From Typha latifolia (taxonomy: Eukaryota > Streptophyta > Magnoliopsida > Poales > Typhaceae): 64,000 nucleotides of DNA. A model generated the notes under the pieces. The model was not told the origin of the DNA. It did not search any database and saw only the letters and a program-made list of their open reading frames with translations. Of this stretch, positions 1-12,063 are shown piece after piece. The stretch is from the NCBI GenBank assembly GCA_019914945.1, contig CM034103.1, forward strand, positions 11,966,001 to 12,030,000. Reading direction: 5' to 3'. The translations under genes and the position numbers were made by a program. Positions within the stretch are counted from its first letter, which is position 1. Every line of letters begins with the position of its first letter.

Positions 1-679
1 GATGATGAGTATGATTATTGCTTTGGTAGACATGAGGTGACTAAACTGCTATTTTATTGCTATGCATAATATGTAAACCTATGATTGAGATGTGTACGAA
101 TAAGAGATTGTCTCAAACTTTATATCTGTGTGAACTTATCATAATATGTTTAGGAACTAGCATGTTCCAAGATAGTGATTGGTAATCTTTATCAACCGCA
201 TTGACTTAGTAAATTATGGTAAGTCATTTTAATAAGCATGTCGTTATCGTTAGCAAATATAGGCATACATTGGATATACACCGTGATGTCATTATTTTAA
301 ATTGTATGGATCCTACTGTTTTGGGCCGTAAGCTCACCCCTCGTGGCGTATTATTTGAGCTAGGGGACGCGGGTGCGGGTAGCGAGGAGTAGCCGCTTTC
401 TTTCTTTTAGTACGTATTTTAGTTGTATTAAACCCCCGCGAGGGTATGATGATGACGTTGTATCTTTTTGGACTTTAACATAGTATTTTGAATGTATACT
501 TTGAAGGCTTGTTGTGGCTCGTGGACTTGTATCCGGACTCTTATAATTGAGTTTATTTATGGTGAAATTGTGTTGTTGTGTGCCTTGTGAAATCCTTTGT
601 ATCGACGGGTCATGTGATGTACCGCGTGGGGAAATTATCCACGCGGTTTACACATGTATTTGGAGGTTTGGGTGTTTCA
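1..679 (+). repeat. 5' LTR, last 679 bases
   Basis: Bases 4-679 match 7578-8250 almost throughout, ending in the same GGTGTTTCA. The first roughly 1.9 kb of this LTR must lie left of the window. The differences between the two copies are mostly single-base indels in short homopolymers (for example AACCCCCGC against AACCCCGC). Confidence 0.95.
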
Positions 680-682
680 ACT

Positions 683-700
683 TGGTATCGAGCCTAGGTT
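683..700 (+). other. Primer binding site, tRNA-iMet type
   Basis: TGGTATCGAGCC begins three bases after the 5' LTR end. This is one base short of the TGGTATCAGAGC-type site, complementary to the 3' end of initiator tRNA-Met, that most plant gypsy elements use. Confidence 0.8.
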
Positions 701-852
701 CACCATAAATCCGGCAAGTCTTCCTAGATATCATTCAAATGCATAGGAAATGAATAATAATAATGAATAACTAGGAGTAATGGATAATAGAGTCACTCAC
801 GACTTGTGCTATACTTGTGAATTAAGAGCTAAACCGCTTTGAACTTAGCAGA

Positions 853-1960
853 ATGCCACCTAGACGTGCTCTGCCCTGCTCGTGCGATCGGTCGTGGACC
901 TGCCCGGCCCCGTCAATGAACCCATGGAGGTGCTTCAGCTAGCATGGAGGCCCTGGAACAACTTGTCAGACAGCAAGAGAGGCTTATCGAGGAGTTAGTG
1001 CGAGAGCGCACGGCAGCCATGTCTGGGATGCACATACCGAGGGAGCCGTCAGGCATTTTTTTAAGACCGGGAGGCGGGTCCGCCCGGTCGCTGAACCGGT
1101 TCATGCAGCTTAACCCCCCTTTGTTCAGCGGCACGACAGACCCCATGGAGGCTAATAGGTGGATGGTGGATGTACGGAAGATCCTGACCGCTTTTGAGTG
1201 CCCGGAGAGTCGTCAGGTGACTTTTGCCACCTTCCTTCTCCGAGGGGAGGCGGAAGAGTGGTGGAGAGCCACTGAGCGCCTGATGCCAGATCGCCTGGCT
1301 GGAGAGTACATCACTTGGAGGGCATTTTCGGACTCCTTCGACCAGAAATATTTCCCTGCATCCCTGCGTTTCGAGCTGACGAGGGAGTTTACCCAATTGA
1401 GGCAGGGGGATATGGCAGTGGCTCAGTACGAGGACAGATTCAATGCCTTGTCCCGCTTCGCCGCCCTAGAGTTATACCGATGATACCGCTAGGGCCGACC
1501 AGTTCAAGATGGGCCTCCGAATCGAGATCCGCAGCGGGTGAACATGGGCGAAGAACCCGACATATGCGTAACCGGTAGAGAATGCGGGGATAGCGGAGAG
1601 GACTTACTTGAGGAGCGCTCACGGCATCGGGAGCGGCAGCGGGTCGTACGGGCCGCTTTGACGGGCGTCCACGTGAGGCCATTCTCCTGGGTGGGACCTT
1701 CCTACGACCGAGGTGTCACCCTTATGCGGGTGGCGCGGATCTAGTGCTACCCCGAGTAGACCGGCCCTCGTGGTTCAGGCGGGCCGAGTAGGGCCCGACC
1801 TTCAGTTGGTGGCGGGAGGTCGGCAGCAGTCTCGAGCAGTGCGGGCAGTGGTGGTTTTGCACGACCGTCTACCCCTGAGGGTCGGGTTTGTTTTGCTTGC
1901 GGCAAGAGGGGTCACATATCTCGTGACTGCCTCGGGGCTCGAGTTACCCGCGTTTCCCGG
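853..1960 (+). pseudogene. Degenerate gag of the gypsy element
   Basis: An initiator ATG at 853 opens with MPPRRA, typical of Del gag, but meets a stop within 90 bases. The capsid-like part continues in another frame (944-1483) with the retrotransposon gag signature (EEWWRATE, FDQKYFP, QYEDRFNALSR). It is lost again after 1480. A CCHC zinc knuckle is readable at 1889-1930 (CFACGKRGHISRDC, spacing CX2CX4HX4C) in a third frame. At least three frame changes separate these pieces, so no full Gag can be made. Confidence 0.88.
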
Positions 1961-2189
1961 TGTGGAGAGTCCGGCATATCCGCACGCAAAGGTCCCTGTG
2001 TCTGGCGAGCGCCGCCCACTCCTACCACGCCCGTTATATCTCGGAGCACGGAGCGCATCGCCGCGAGTAGGGGGTCGGGGGGCGCGGGACGGACCTCCTA
2101 ACAGAGGCGGGGCGGACGTACCGGCCGGGTTTTTGCTATGACCCTGCGGGATGCCGAAGCATCCAATGACGTGGCCCACAGTAACCGAG

Positions 2190-2330
2190 TAAATTAAGCA
2201 TGTTTTAAGTTTTGCGTATGTCCTATTCATACATAATATTAGATCCTCTTTCCTAACCATATGCAATTTACATATTGTAAAAAAATGTGTTTCCTATTTT
2301 TAGTTAAGGCTTATATACGTAATGTACTAT
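2190..2330 (+). other. AT-rich insert between gag and protease
   Basis: The GC-rich coding sequence stops at about 2189 and resumes at about 2333. Between them lie about 140 bases of AT-rich, non-coding DNA that ends in a CCTATTTTTAG acceptor-like string. Related elements read straight through here (family knowledge), so this is an insertion or an unusual spacer. Confidence 0.55.
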
Positions 2331-5300
2331 GACTTTATTTGCACACACCGCTAGGATTTTATTTGACCCCTGGCCACCCATTTCCTTTATTTCTACGTCT
2401 TTCCTGGAAAATGCGGATGTGGCGCCGGGACCTCTTGTGGAGCCCTTAGTCATAGCCACCCCACTTGGAGATTTCCTGGAAGTCCGCCATGTTTATCGCT
2501 CTTGCACCTTGACTTTTGGCGAGTGGGACTTTAAGGCGGACCTCCTACCCCTCGAGATGCAGGACTTTGACCTAATCCTGGGGATGGATTGGTTAGCCGC
2601 CTACCATGCCGCATCAACTGCACAGCAAAGGAGGTCATCTTACGCCTTAATTATGGCATTGAGTGTCGATTGTGTAAGGATCGACAGTGGACCGATCACG
2701 CTTGGTGGCAATCATGTCTATCGAGTCACTGGGACCCAAACCCCGATCGATGGTGCGGGAGTTCCCAGATGTTTTCCCGAGGACATTCCGGGGCTTCCCT
2801 GCACAGAGGAGTTGAGTTCATCATTGACCCGATCCCGGGCGGGACCCGCCTCCAAGGCACCCTACCGTATGGCTCCGAAGGAGATGGAAGAGCCGAGAGA
2901 GAGCATTGATGACCTCCCGAGTAGGGGACTTATCCGGCCTAGCTCATCTCCTTGGGGCGCTCCGAGCCTTGTTTGTGAAGAAGAAGGATGGTACCCTCCG
3001 CCTTTGCATTGATTATCGGCAAGAATCGAACCACTGATCGTGAAGAACAAGTACCCATTGCCTCGCATTGAGGACTTGTTTGATCAATTGCGTGGAGCGC
3101 GCGTCTTCTCGAAGATCGATCTCAGATCGGGGTATCATCAGCTGAGGATTAGGGAAGCGGACGTCCCAAAAACCGCTTCCGCACCCGGTGACGGTTGTAT
3201 GAGTTTTTGGTTATGCCTTTCGGCTTGACCAATGCACCAGCTATCTTTATGGACTTGATGAACCGAGTCTTCCGCCCTTTCTTGGATCGGTTCGTGGTGG
3301 TGTTCATTGATGACATCTTGATTTACTCTGCCTCAGAGCGGGAGCATGAAGAGCACCTTCGTTTGGTACTACAGATGCTAAGGAGAGAAAAGTTATTTGC
3401 TAAGTTCTCCAAGTGTGATTTTTGGCTGGAGGAGGTGGTGTTCCTTGGGCATGTGGTCTCGGGAGAGGGCATCCGGGTTGATCAATCCAAGATCACTGCT
3501 GTTCTCAATTGGAAGCAACCGAGTACCGTCTCGGAGGTCCGTAGTTTCTTGGGTTTGGCCGGGTATTATCGGCGCTTTGTGGGAGGATTTTCGAAAATTG
3601 CCAGTCCCCTCACTAAGCTAACCCGGAAGGACCAGTGTTTTGAATGGACGGCTGAATGTGAGGAGAGCTTCCAAGAGCTGAAGAAGAGACTTACATCTGC
3701 ACCCGTCCTTGTAGTTCCTCGCAGTGGAGGAGGCTACTGTGTCTACTGTGATGCTTCATACTGTGCTTGGGTTGTGTGCTCATGCAGGGAGGGCGGAGTT
3801 GTCGCTTATGCATCCAGCGGCTCAAGAACCATGAGCGGAACTACCCTACCCACGACTTGGAGCTAGCATAAGTAGTGTTCGCCCTGAAGATTTGGAGGCA
3901 TTATCTTTACGGGGAGAAGTGCGAGATCTTCACTGACCACAAGAGTTTGAAGTACCTATTCACCCAGAGGGAGCTGAACATGAGACAGCGCAGGTGGCTT
4001 GAGCTGGTGAATGATTATGACTGCACTATTAACTACCACCCTGGGAAGGCAAATGTAGTGGCAGATGCCTTGAGCAGAAAGTCGATGGGGAACTTGGCTA
4101 GTTTGATTACGCAGCAGCAGGACATCCTTCGAGAACTGCAGAAGATGGACGTGCACATCATAGCCAAAGATGTGGGTACTGGACTGCTGGCCCAGTTAAC
4201 TGTGAGGCCGACTCTAGCGGAGAGGATCAGAGTTGTGCAGGCAGAAGACCCCTATTTACTGCAAGTCCTCCAGCAGGTTCGAGACTCAGGTAAAAAGGGT
4301 TTTTGCCTTGATGGATTGGGAACCCTGAAGTTTGGCGATAGATTCTGTGTACCTGACGTGGGCGGACTCCGTCGGGAGATTTTAGAGGAAGCCCACCAGA
4401 CATCTTACAATGTGTGCACCCCTGGGAGACGAAGATGTACCATGATGTTCGTAGATACTTTTGGTGGCCAGATTGAAGAAGAGTATTGCAGTTTGTAGCT
4501 CGATGCTTGATTTGTCGGCAGGTCAAAATTGAACATCGAGGTTCACTGGGACACTGTGCCATTACCTATTCCCGAGTGGAAATGGGAGCATATCACCATG
4601 GACTTTGTGGTGGGTCCGCGCGAGGACCTTGAAGAAAAAGGACTCTATATGGGTGATTGTGGATCGATTGACGAAGTCAGCTCACTTCCTCCCGCCGCAC
4701 CACCGATTCTATGGATCATCGAGCCACTTTATTCCGGATGAGATCTTTGCTCGCCATGGGGCACCCGCCTCCATTACTTCGACCGTGACCCCTGTGTTCA
4801 CCTCTAGGTCGTGGCATCATTTTGCTAAGTCGTCTGGGTACCGTGATTGCAATTTAGCACCGCCTATCATCCTCGACCGACTGGCCAATCGGAGCGGACG
4901 ATCTCGCACCTTGGAGGACATGCTACGTGCCTCGCCTGCAGACTTCGGACTCGCTTGGGACCGACACCTTTCCCTAATTGAGTTCGCCTATAATAATAGT
5001 CATCACTCCAGCATTGGGATGCCCCCCTATGAAGCGTTATATGGACGGAAATGTCGGACACCTGTCAGTTGGGATGAAGTGGGGGAACGGAAGATAGAGA
5101 GCTCAGAGCTGATACAGGAGACCGTGGACAAAGTGCGGAAGGTGCGGGAACACTTACAGGTTGCCCAGAGTCGACGTAAGAGTTAGTTGATGCCGACCGT
5201 CGACGTCGAGACCTAGAGTTCCTAGTCGGGGACAAAGTTTTCCTCAAGGTCTCGCCGTGGAAAGGGGTATTTCGGTTTTGGGAAGAAGGGCAAGCCGAGC

Positions 5301-5655
5301 CCTCGTTATATAGGCCCTTATGAGATCTTGGCACGGATCGGACCGGTTGCTTACCGGGTGGATTTGCCATCGAGCTATCACGTATTCATAATGTATTTCA
5401 TGTGTCGTTGTTGAGGAAGTACCTATATGACCCGTCACATGTTTTGAGGGAAGAACCTATCCAGCCTAAAAAGGGACTTGTCCTATGAGGAGCAACCAAG
5501 ACGGATCATTGATAGATGCGTGAAGACGCTCCGAAGAAGAGTCGTACCACCGGTCAAGGTCCTTTGGCGCATCATGGAGTAGAGGAAGCTTCATGGGAAC
5601 CCGAGGAAGAGATTCGCCCCGCCTACCCTCTTTTATTTATCGACTCAGTGCGTAA
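2329..5655 (+). pseudogene. Degenerate pol (PR-RT-RNaseH-IN-chromodomain)
   Basis: Protease: about 2350-2620, ending in the family motif DLILGMDWL; the catalytic D-S/T-G-A is destroyed (reads DPWPP). RT: about 2740-3760, with [20 protein letters not shown] and FIDD (in place of YIDD), split near 3010 and 3190. RNase H: to about 4080 ([23 protein letters not shown]), with a stop at 3867-3869. Integrase: about 4220-5190, with frameshifts in the zinc domain and in the catalytic core near 4780 where the second acidic residue leaves the frame. The C-terminal part, ending in a chromodomain-like VEEASWEPEEEI, runs to about 5650 after a further frame change near 5187. None of the enzymes looks functional. 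Confidence 0.92.
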
Positions 5656-5689
5656 TTTCGAGGGCGAAATTCCCGTTGTTGGGGATAGT

Positions 5690-8250
5690 TGTAACACCCC
5701 AAATTTTTTTATAAAAAAAAAAAAAAAAAAAAAAAAAATTTCCTGACCGACGCACGTGCCGAGCACGTGCGTCGGCCTGCCACCCTGCCACCCTCCCTCT
5801 TTTCTTCTCTTCTTCTCTTCCCTTCCTTGCCGTGCACGCCACCTTCCCCATCTCCCTCATCTCTTCCCCCTCACCGCAGCCCCTCTTTTCTCCTCTCTCT
5901 CCCTCGTGGTTGCCGACAGCCGCCGAAGCCACCGAGCTCGCCGACCCCTCCCCCTCCGGTAAACCTCCTTCCTTTCTTCCCTTTCTCCTTCCCCTCCTCG
6001 GCCTCGTGCTGTGCCGGACTCTTGCCGCCGCCGCCGCCCCCGCGCGCGCCGCCGCCCCCGCGCGCCGCTCGCGCCCGTGCCGCGCCGCCGCAGCCCCGCC
6101 GCGCCCCGCGTCCCCGCAGCCTCGTGGGCGCTTCCTCCCGCCTCCCTTCCTTCCATCGGTGGTGGAAGGAGATGAGGAGGTGGAGGGGTGGGGTTAAACC
6201 CCACCCATTTTTCCTTTAGTGGGCCGCACCATGCAGCCCACTAATCCTTTGGGGTGGGGCTGCACGCAGCCCACCACCTAGATTGGGGTGGGCTGTGCAC
6301 GCATCGCAGCCCACCAGCCCATTTTGGTGGGTGCGGCCGCAGCCGGCCACCAAGACTATCCGGTGGGCTGCAGCCGCGGCCCATTAGCCCATGTGGAGTG
6401 GGTCAGCCATCTGCAGCCCACTATTCCAACCTTGGTGGGTCGTGGCCGGGCCCCCCACCCACCAAGGCCTTATTGCTTGTGGGTTGGGTTTGGGCCTACC
6501 CCCCTTTTTGCCTCTAGCCTAGCCCATTTGGGGCCATTTGGACCCTATAACCATGTTTACCATTTTCACCTAATTTGATTAGCCTGATCCTTAATTTTGG
6601 GATGATACAAGATTCCTAGGATACCCTTGACTCGTACCAAACATAAATGTGCTAATAAGATAATTAATTTTATTAGTTCGCTAATGACTTTACTTGCGTG
6701 AATTAATAGGATTGGCACCGCGTGAGGAAGATTTTGGGATCCCGGACTAACTGACGAGTTTTACCATACCGTGGAGACCCCCCCAGGCGAGTAGAGTTAT
6801 ACAAATCTAGAATAACATGATACAGTAGGAAATGTCAGTATTAATGCATGCAGTTGGTACTCCCTGTTATATCTTTTGCATATGTAGTTATTTATAACCT
6901 GTTCATCATAGTATCATGAGAATATTAATGTGTATGATAATGCTTTACATGTGTCCTGTATGGTATACCGTTGCATAGATGTATGATTGCTGTGATTATG
7001 GACTGTAATGATCATGATGACTATAACATGCTTTATACACGCATAAACACTGCACCACTTCCACCTATCATTAGTAGTCGATTCTCGACTAGGCGGTACC
7101 ATTCTACTCACTCGGCCCGGGGTTAAGGGCGAGTGTATCATATATGTCTATACTATTAGCGGCCTACACCCGAGGTCGGGAAGCCTCGTGTGGCATTCAG
7201 TAGTTATACCGCATAGTTAGGACTAGATTATGATGATAGAAGAACATGATTGTGAGGCGGGGATATAACTCTAGCGGTACCCGACGACGCGCAGGTTGGG
7301 CGTCGTTGATGAGCCGAGGGCTCCCGATTCTCCCGCCGAGGGCGGTGATGATTTAGAGAGAGTGAGATATGGGCTTACGGCCCGGGGTCCCGAGTCCGAT
7401 GGCCACAGACAACCCGGTCACATGTAGTGTCGCCATACACGTGTAGGTGACATTACCGCTAGATGTGTATATATCCCCCTCGATGTATGAGATGATGGAT
7501 GATTATGTGATGGATGATTAGATGATGGATGATTGTTTCTTAAGAGTATTTACCCCGTGTGGTGAATAGCTCGGTGGCGATGAGTATGATTATTGCTTTG
7601 GTAGACATGAGGTGACTAAACCTGCTATTTTATTGCTATGCATAATATGTAAACCTATGATTGAGATGTGTACGAATAAGAGATTGTCTCAAACTTTATA
7701 TCTCGTGTGAACTTATCATAATATGTTTAGGAACTAGCATGTTCCAAGATAGTGATTGGTAATCTTTATCAACCGCATTGACTTAGTAAATTATGGTAAG
7801 TCATTTTAATAAGCATGTCGTTATCGTTAGCAAATATAGGCATACATTGGATATACACCGTGATGTCATTATTTTAAATTGTATGGATCCTACTGGGCCG
7901 TAAGCTCACCCTCGTGGCGTATTATTTCAGAGCTAGGGGACGCAGTGCGGGTAGCGAGGAGTAGCCGCTTTCTTTCTTTTAGTACGTATTTTAGTTGTAT
8001 TAAACCCCGCGAGGGTATGATGATGACGTTGTATCTTTTTGGACTTTAACATAGTATTTTGAATGTATACTTGGAAGGCTTGTTGTGGCCTGTGGACTTG
8101 TATCCGGACTCTTATAATTGAGTTTATTTATGGTGAAATTGTGCTGTTGTGTGCCTTGTGAAATCCTTGTACTGACAGGTCATGTGATGTACCGCGTGGG
8201 GGAAATTATCCACGCGGTTTACACATGTATTTGGAGGTTTGGGTGTTTCA
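5690..8250 (+). repeat. 3' LTR, complete, 2561 bp
   Basis: It begins TGTAACACCCC and ends GGTGTTTCA, the expected TG...CA termini. Its last 673 bases repeat the 5' LTR. It contains a 28-base A run starting near 5711, a GC- and CT-rich stretch (5760-6200), a block of repeated GTGGGCTG/CAGCCCAC words (6220-6450), and short GATGGATGATTA repeats (7487-7533). Open frames inside it are compositional and are not genes. Confidence 0.93.
6222..6450. repeat. GTGGGCTG / CAGCCCAC inverted-word cluster in the LTR
   Basis: The words CAGCCCAC, GTGGGCTG and near variants occur at least nine times in both orientations within about 230 bases. Many adjacent pairs could form hairpins. Confidence 0.7.
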
Positions 8251-8789
8251 CTTTTAACTTAAAAAATAATCAAATCTTAACAAACTTACCTCAAAACAAA
8301 TTAACAATTAAATCTCCTAGAATTTAGGAGTTTTAACTAAATTAGACACTCTGAAACCAGATTTAATTTTTTAGATAAAAGTATATTCAAAAATAAAAAC
8401 TAAATAAAAATCTAATTCTCATCAAAAAGCCCCGTGGAATTACTCCCGTTGGAAGTTATATAGAGCATTCAGTTGTACAATTCAGATTATGGCAAGAGTA
8501 TGTTGTACTTAGAATAGTATGAATAGTTGTATGACCTGGCTTCCATAACATCCAAATTTACGAACATTAATAATTTTCTGGCTATACTTTTGATGCCTTT
8601 CTTGGTTTTGGTTTGCATGCTTTGTTGAAGACTTTAAGTACAAGTAGTTCAATTATGTGGTATCAGACTGGAAATTACCATCTCTTGCAATCACAGATGT
8701 GTGATCCTTCACAAGACAATAGAATTGAAGATGTCCAGATTTGTTTCAATAGATAAAGACATGAGAAGAATGTAAAGGAGAATGACTAC
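8251..8789. other. Intron 3 remnant of MYB3R between exon 3 and the gypsy LTR
   Basis: AT-rich, without MYB exon sequence on the minus strand. Exon 3 ends in a usable donor (ATAG|GTAGTC), so this is intron as far as it reaches. Confidence 0.65.
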
Positions 8790-11700
8790 CTATTTTCTTC
8801 CAGCATCTTCCATTGTAAGCTCCAACTGCTTTCCTCAGTGTCTCATCCTGTGATATATATATATTATGATGAAAAAAAGGCAAAGACGTTGATGAAACTT
8901 TTCTTTCTCTGGTATCAATTAGTAGGAATTCTAAAAGTGTTATTTGAGATAAATAACATAAATAAGCTATTTAAGCACTAGAAGGGCTCAAGATGCATAG
9001 CATACTGATAAGAGGTAATTGTGATAGCTTGAGTTTATCTGTGTTTGCATAAATACATTAACTATGGAGATAAACAGAGAGATGTTAAAAGGAAGAGATG
9101 AAGTGCTGACCTCTTGTGGGGTCCAACCACCTTTAGCTCGCCTAATGGGGCCAGTTGTCCTCCTAAATTTAGGCATGATTAGATTACTTCTAGTTAAAAA
9201 AAAATAAGAGGGGAGAGCAAGCAAGTATATAAAGTGCACAACAGTGCAAAATTTCTGAGGTAATGCTAATGCACAAGTCATAATCAATGAGACAGGAAAT
9301 AAGATAACTTCTAATTTTCTTGATGTTTAGGTTCTCATAATCTGGTAAACACACAGGAGAAGTTCTAATCACATGTTCAGTTTTCTATATATGGAAAAGA
9401 GCATATAGATTGTTGGGATGGTCTTTATTAGGAGAAATAGCCTGCATTTAGATTATTACTAGAAGTCTACTATTCCTTATGTGGAACTATTTTATACCAG
9501 TCCTCTGGCAAACAAAACAATGATAATAAGTGGACACTATTCTATTTAGTGGCATGGAAGTAAACCTATTACTTCAATAATCATATGCCACTTGAATGCA
9601 TGTCTTAGAGGTATCAGAACTGCATATAATTCTAGTTCAATCATCTTATAAAAAGTGTTATAACATAGAAAGAAACAACTCAAATTAATTACCAATTAGT
9701 ACAACCTCATGAGCATTAAACTTACTGCAGTTGTCTCATTGCTATTATCTTCATAAGGAATGAACACAGGAAATTAAAAGAATCAAAAGAAATTCCCATT
9801 CAAGAGTAAAATTGCAATTACTTGAAGGGGACAGATTGACAGAAGATAAAGCTGAAGCAAATAGTTGGGGCAAAGTTGAACATTTAGGAATTTGGATGGT
9901 AAGCAACCCCTGTTACAGTACACGCTGGAGAAATGGTGCATAATGTGGACTTTTTAGTAAAAGAAGACACTAAGTAATGTTTTACAGGCTTGAAGAAAAT
10001 CATATGTCAAGCAAAAAAGTTAGCATAGAGAACATGGTTTCGCTTCTGGCGATGTCATCATATAAATCATCTTCCAAAGAACTTTATAATCATATCCACA
10101 GCATGCATGATAATATTAATTCAGTTCAGTTGAACATCAAACACGTATGTTTTGACAATAGATTGGCTCATCAGCAACTAGTTTATCCAAGCATAAAATA
10201 TATTAATAAAGAACTACAAATAAAAGCAATCATAAGTGCTCTTACGACTTTGAATATCAAAAGGAGCATATTTTCACTAATATGACCATAGAATAAGGCA
10301 CAAAATAAAGGGTGCCAAAGTCGACAGAGAAGATCCAAGCCTAGTAAAGAAAACTAAGCTCTCCCTCTCTCTCTCTGGCTAGTCCATACCTAGTAATTTT
10401 TCTCTTTGAATTTTACTAACTGTAACAATAGAAGATCCAAGCCTAAAAATGGTTTGGAGACAAGAGAGAGGAGAGGAGAGAATTTTTGTGAATGTATTTC
10501 TTGATAATGAAACAAAGGGCTAAGCCTTATTTATACAAGGTCACCATAAAATAAGATAAATAAATAATATATAATCTAATAACTCTAATATCCCCTCCCC
10601 CTCCTCAAATTTAAGGTGGGTTATAAACTAAGAGTTTGCTAACTAAATGAGCGTGGAAGGGGAAGAGACTTCGTGAAGAAGTTGGCAATCTACTCTATAG
10701 TATTGAGGCAATGGAGCGAAATGATCTCAGCTCAATACTCCTGACGAGTGTAGTGGATATTGACTTCAATGTGTTTCATCTTTTCATGAAAAATAGGATT
10801 TTCAGCTAGCTTTTTAGCACTATCATTATTGACATGAAGAGAAATTAAGAAGGGTAAGAGAACACTTATATCAATAAGGAGATGATAGAGCCAAACAATC
10901 TCCAATTGTTGTATATATAGCACGATACTTTTGCTCAGAATTGGAGAGAGACCACATTTTGCTTCTTGTTACGCCAAGAAATTATGGAATCTTTTGAAAA
11001 AATACAGAAGTCAGTTATAGACTTCCGATCAGACTGGTCAACAACATAATATGCATCGGAATAAGCTCGTAAAGCCAAGATGAAAGTCAATGGCATGAAA
11101 GAGAGCAAATGATGGTACCACAAAGGTATTAAGGAATATATATAAGAACAGCACATTGGGCAAATTGAGGAGCCTATACGAACTAAGTAATAAGACCAAC
11201 TACATGAGAGATATTAAGTTAGGTAATGGTCAGATAGACGAGTACCCAAAATAGTTGATGATATCTGGTCGAATCTGAAAGAAGCTGACCATCATTGGGC
11301 TAAAGCTTCACATGAAGCTCAACTAGGATAGTAGCGGGACGAGTATCAGTGATGGTGGCACGACTAAGAATGTCTGGTAATATATTTCGTCGAGACAACA
11401 AAAAACTAATAGAATGACTAAGCAATTTTGATATCAAAAAATATCAAAAAAAACTGAGATTCTTCATCTCATCGACATATAGAAGAAAGATGACTCAACC
11501 TTGAACAAAAGACTGCAAAAATATAGATGTCTCAGAGGGGCTCTCTTGAAATTCATAGGCTGTGAGAACACTAAGAAATCGATCAAACTAGGCACAAGTG
11601 CTTGAGCCCATAGATAACTCATCGCAGTCAATAAATGTGACATAGAGAAAGAGAAAAACTAGGTGGAGGATCCATGTAAACTCCTCGTCAAGAAGACCAT

Positions 11701-12017
11701 GAAGAAACACATTCTTCACATCTATCTAATGTAAAAACCACAAGCAACTGGAAGCAGCAGCAAGAAGAGTATGGACAAAAATTATCAGAACAACTGGAGC
11801 AAAAGTCTCCTCATAGTCTATCTCGTATTTTAGTGAATATATTTCTTGATAATGAAAAAGAGAGGGCTAAGCCCTATTTATACAAGGTCACCATAAAATA
11901 AGATAAATAAATAATATATAATCTAATAACTCTAATACATATGCTTACATTGTTCCAAACTCCTAATACCATGTACAGGAAAGAGGTCATAGGCTTGGGG
12001 CTTGTCTATTGTAATAA

Positions 12018-12063
<46 letters not shown>

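Larger units (their letters stand above)
1..8250 (+). mobile_element. Ty3/gypsy LTR retrotransposon, Del/Tekay-like, 5' end outside the window
   Basis: The element runs plus-strand: 3' part of the 5' LTR (1-679), tRNA-iMet-like primer site (683 on), gag, protease, RT, RNase H, integrase, a chromodomain-like tail, a weak polypurine stretch (GGGGATAG, 5681-5688), then the full 3' LTR (5690-8250). Order PR-RT-RH-IN, LTRs over 2.5 kb and the LTR start TGTAACACCCC fit the Del/Tekay chromoviruses (family knowledge). The interior is about 5.0 kb and the whole element would be about 10 kb. The coding part is broken by many stops and frameshifts, so it is not autonomous as read. It ends inside the MYB3R gene to the right; the 5 bases after it are CTTTT, but the matching target-site copy lies outside the window. 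Confidence 0.93.
10430..11937 (-). mobile_element. Ty1/copia remnant: RT/RNase H fragment between LTR pieces
   Basis: Read on the minus strand, 11830-11640 gives the copia RT block around HQMDVKNVFLHG. Then 11156-10935 gives DRKSITDFC...ISWRNKKQN, and 10923-10732 gives NNDSAKKLAENPIFHEKMKHIEV, both RNase H signatures of Ty1/copia. A polypurine tract (minus strand TTGAGGAGGGGGAGGGG) lies at about 10596-10612, next to an LTR at about 10430-10595. A partly identical LTR end (about 11828-11937) abuts the RT on the other side. Gag, protease, integrase and the primer site are missing, so a large internal deletion has joined RT to the 5' LTR. Confidence 0.82.

Noticed and set aside
5767..6219. Proline- and alanine-rich frames in the 3' LTR
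   Set aside because: They are products of GC- and CT-biased LTR sequence and resemble no protein family.
9977..10285. 102-codon frame inside MYB3R intron 1
   Set aside because: AT-rich, low-complexity, no homology recognised, and it sits in intron DNA on the strand opposite the gene.
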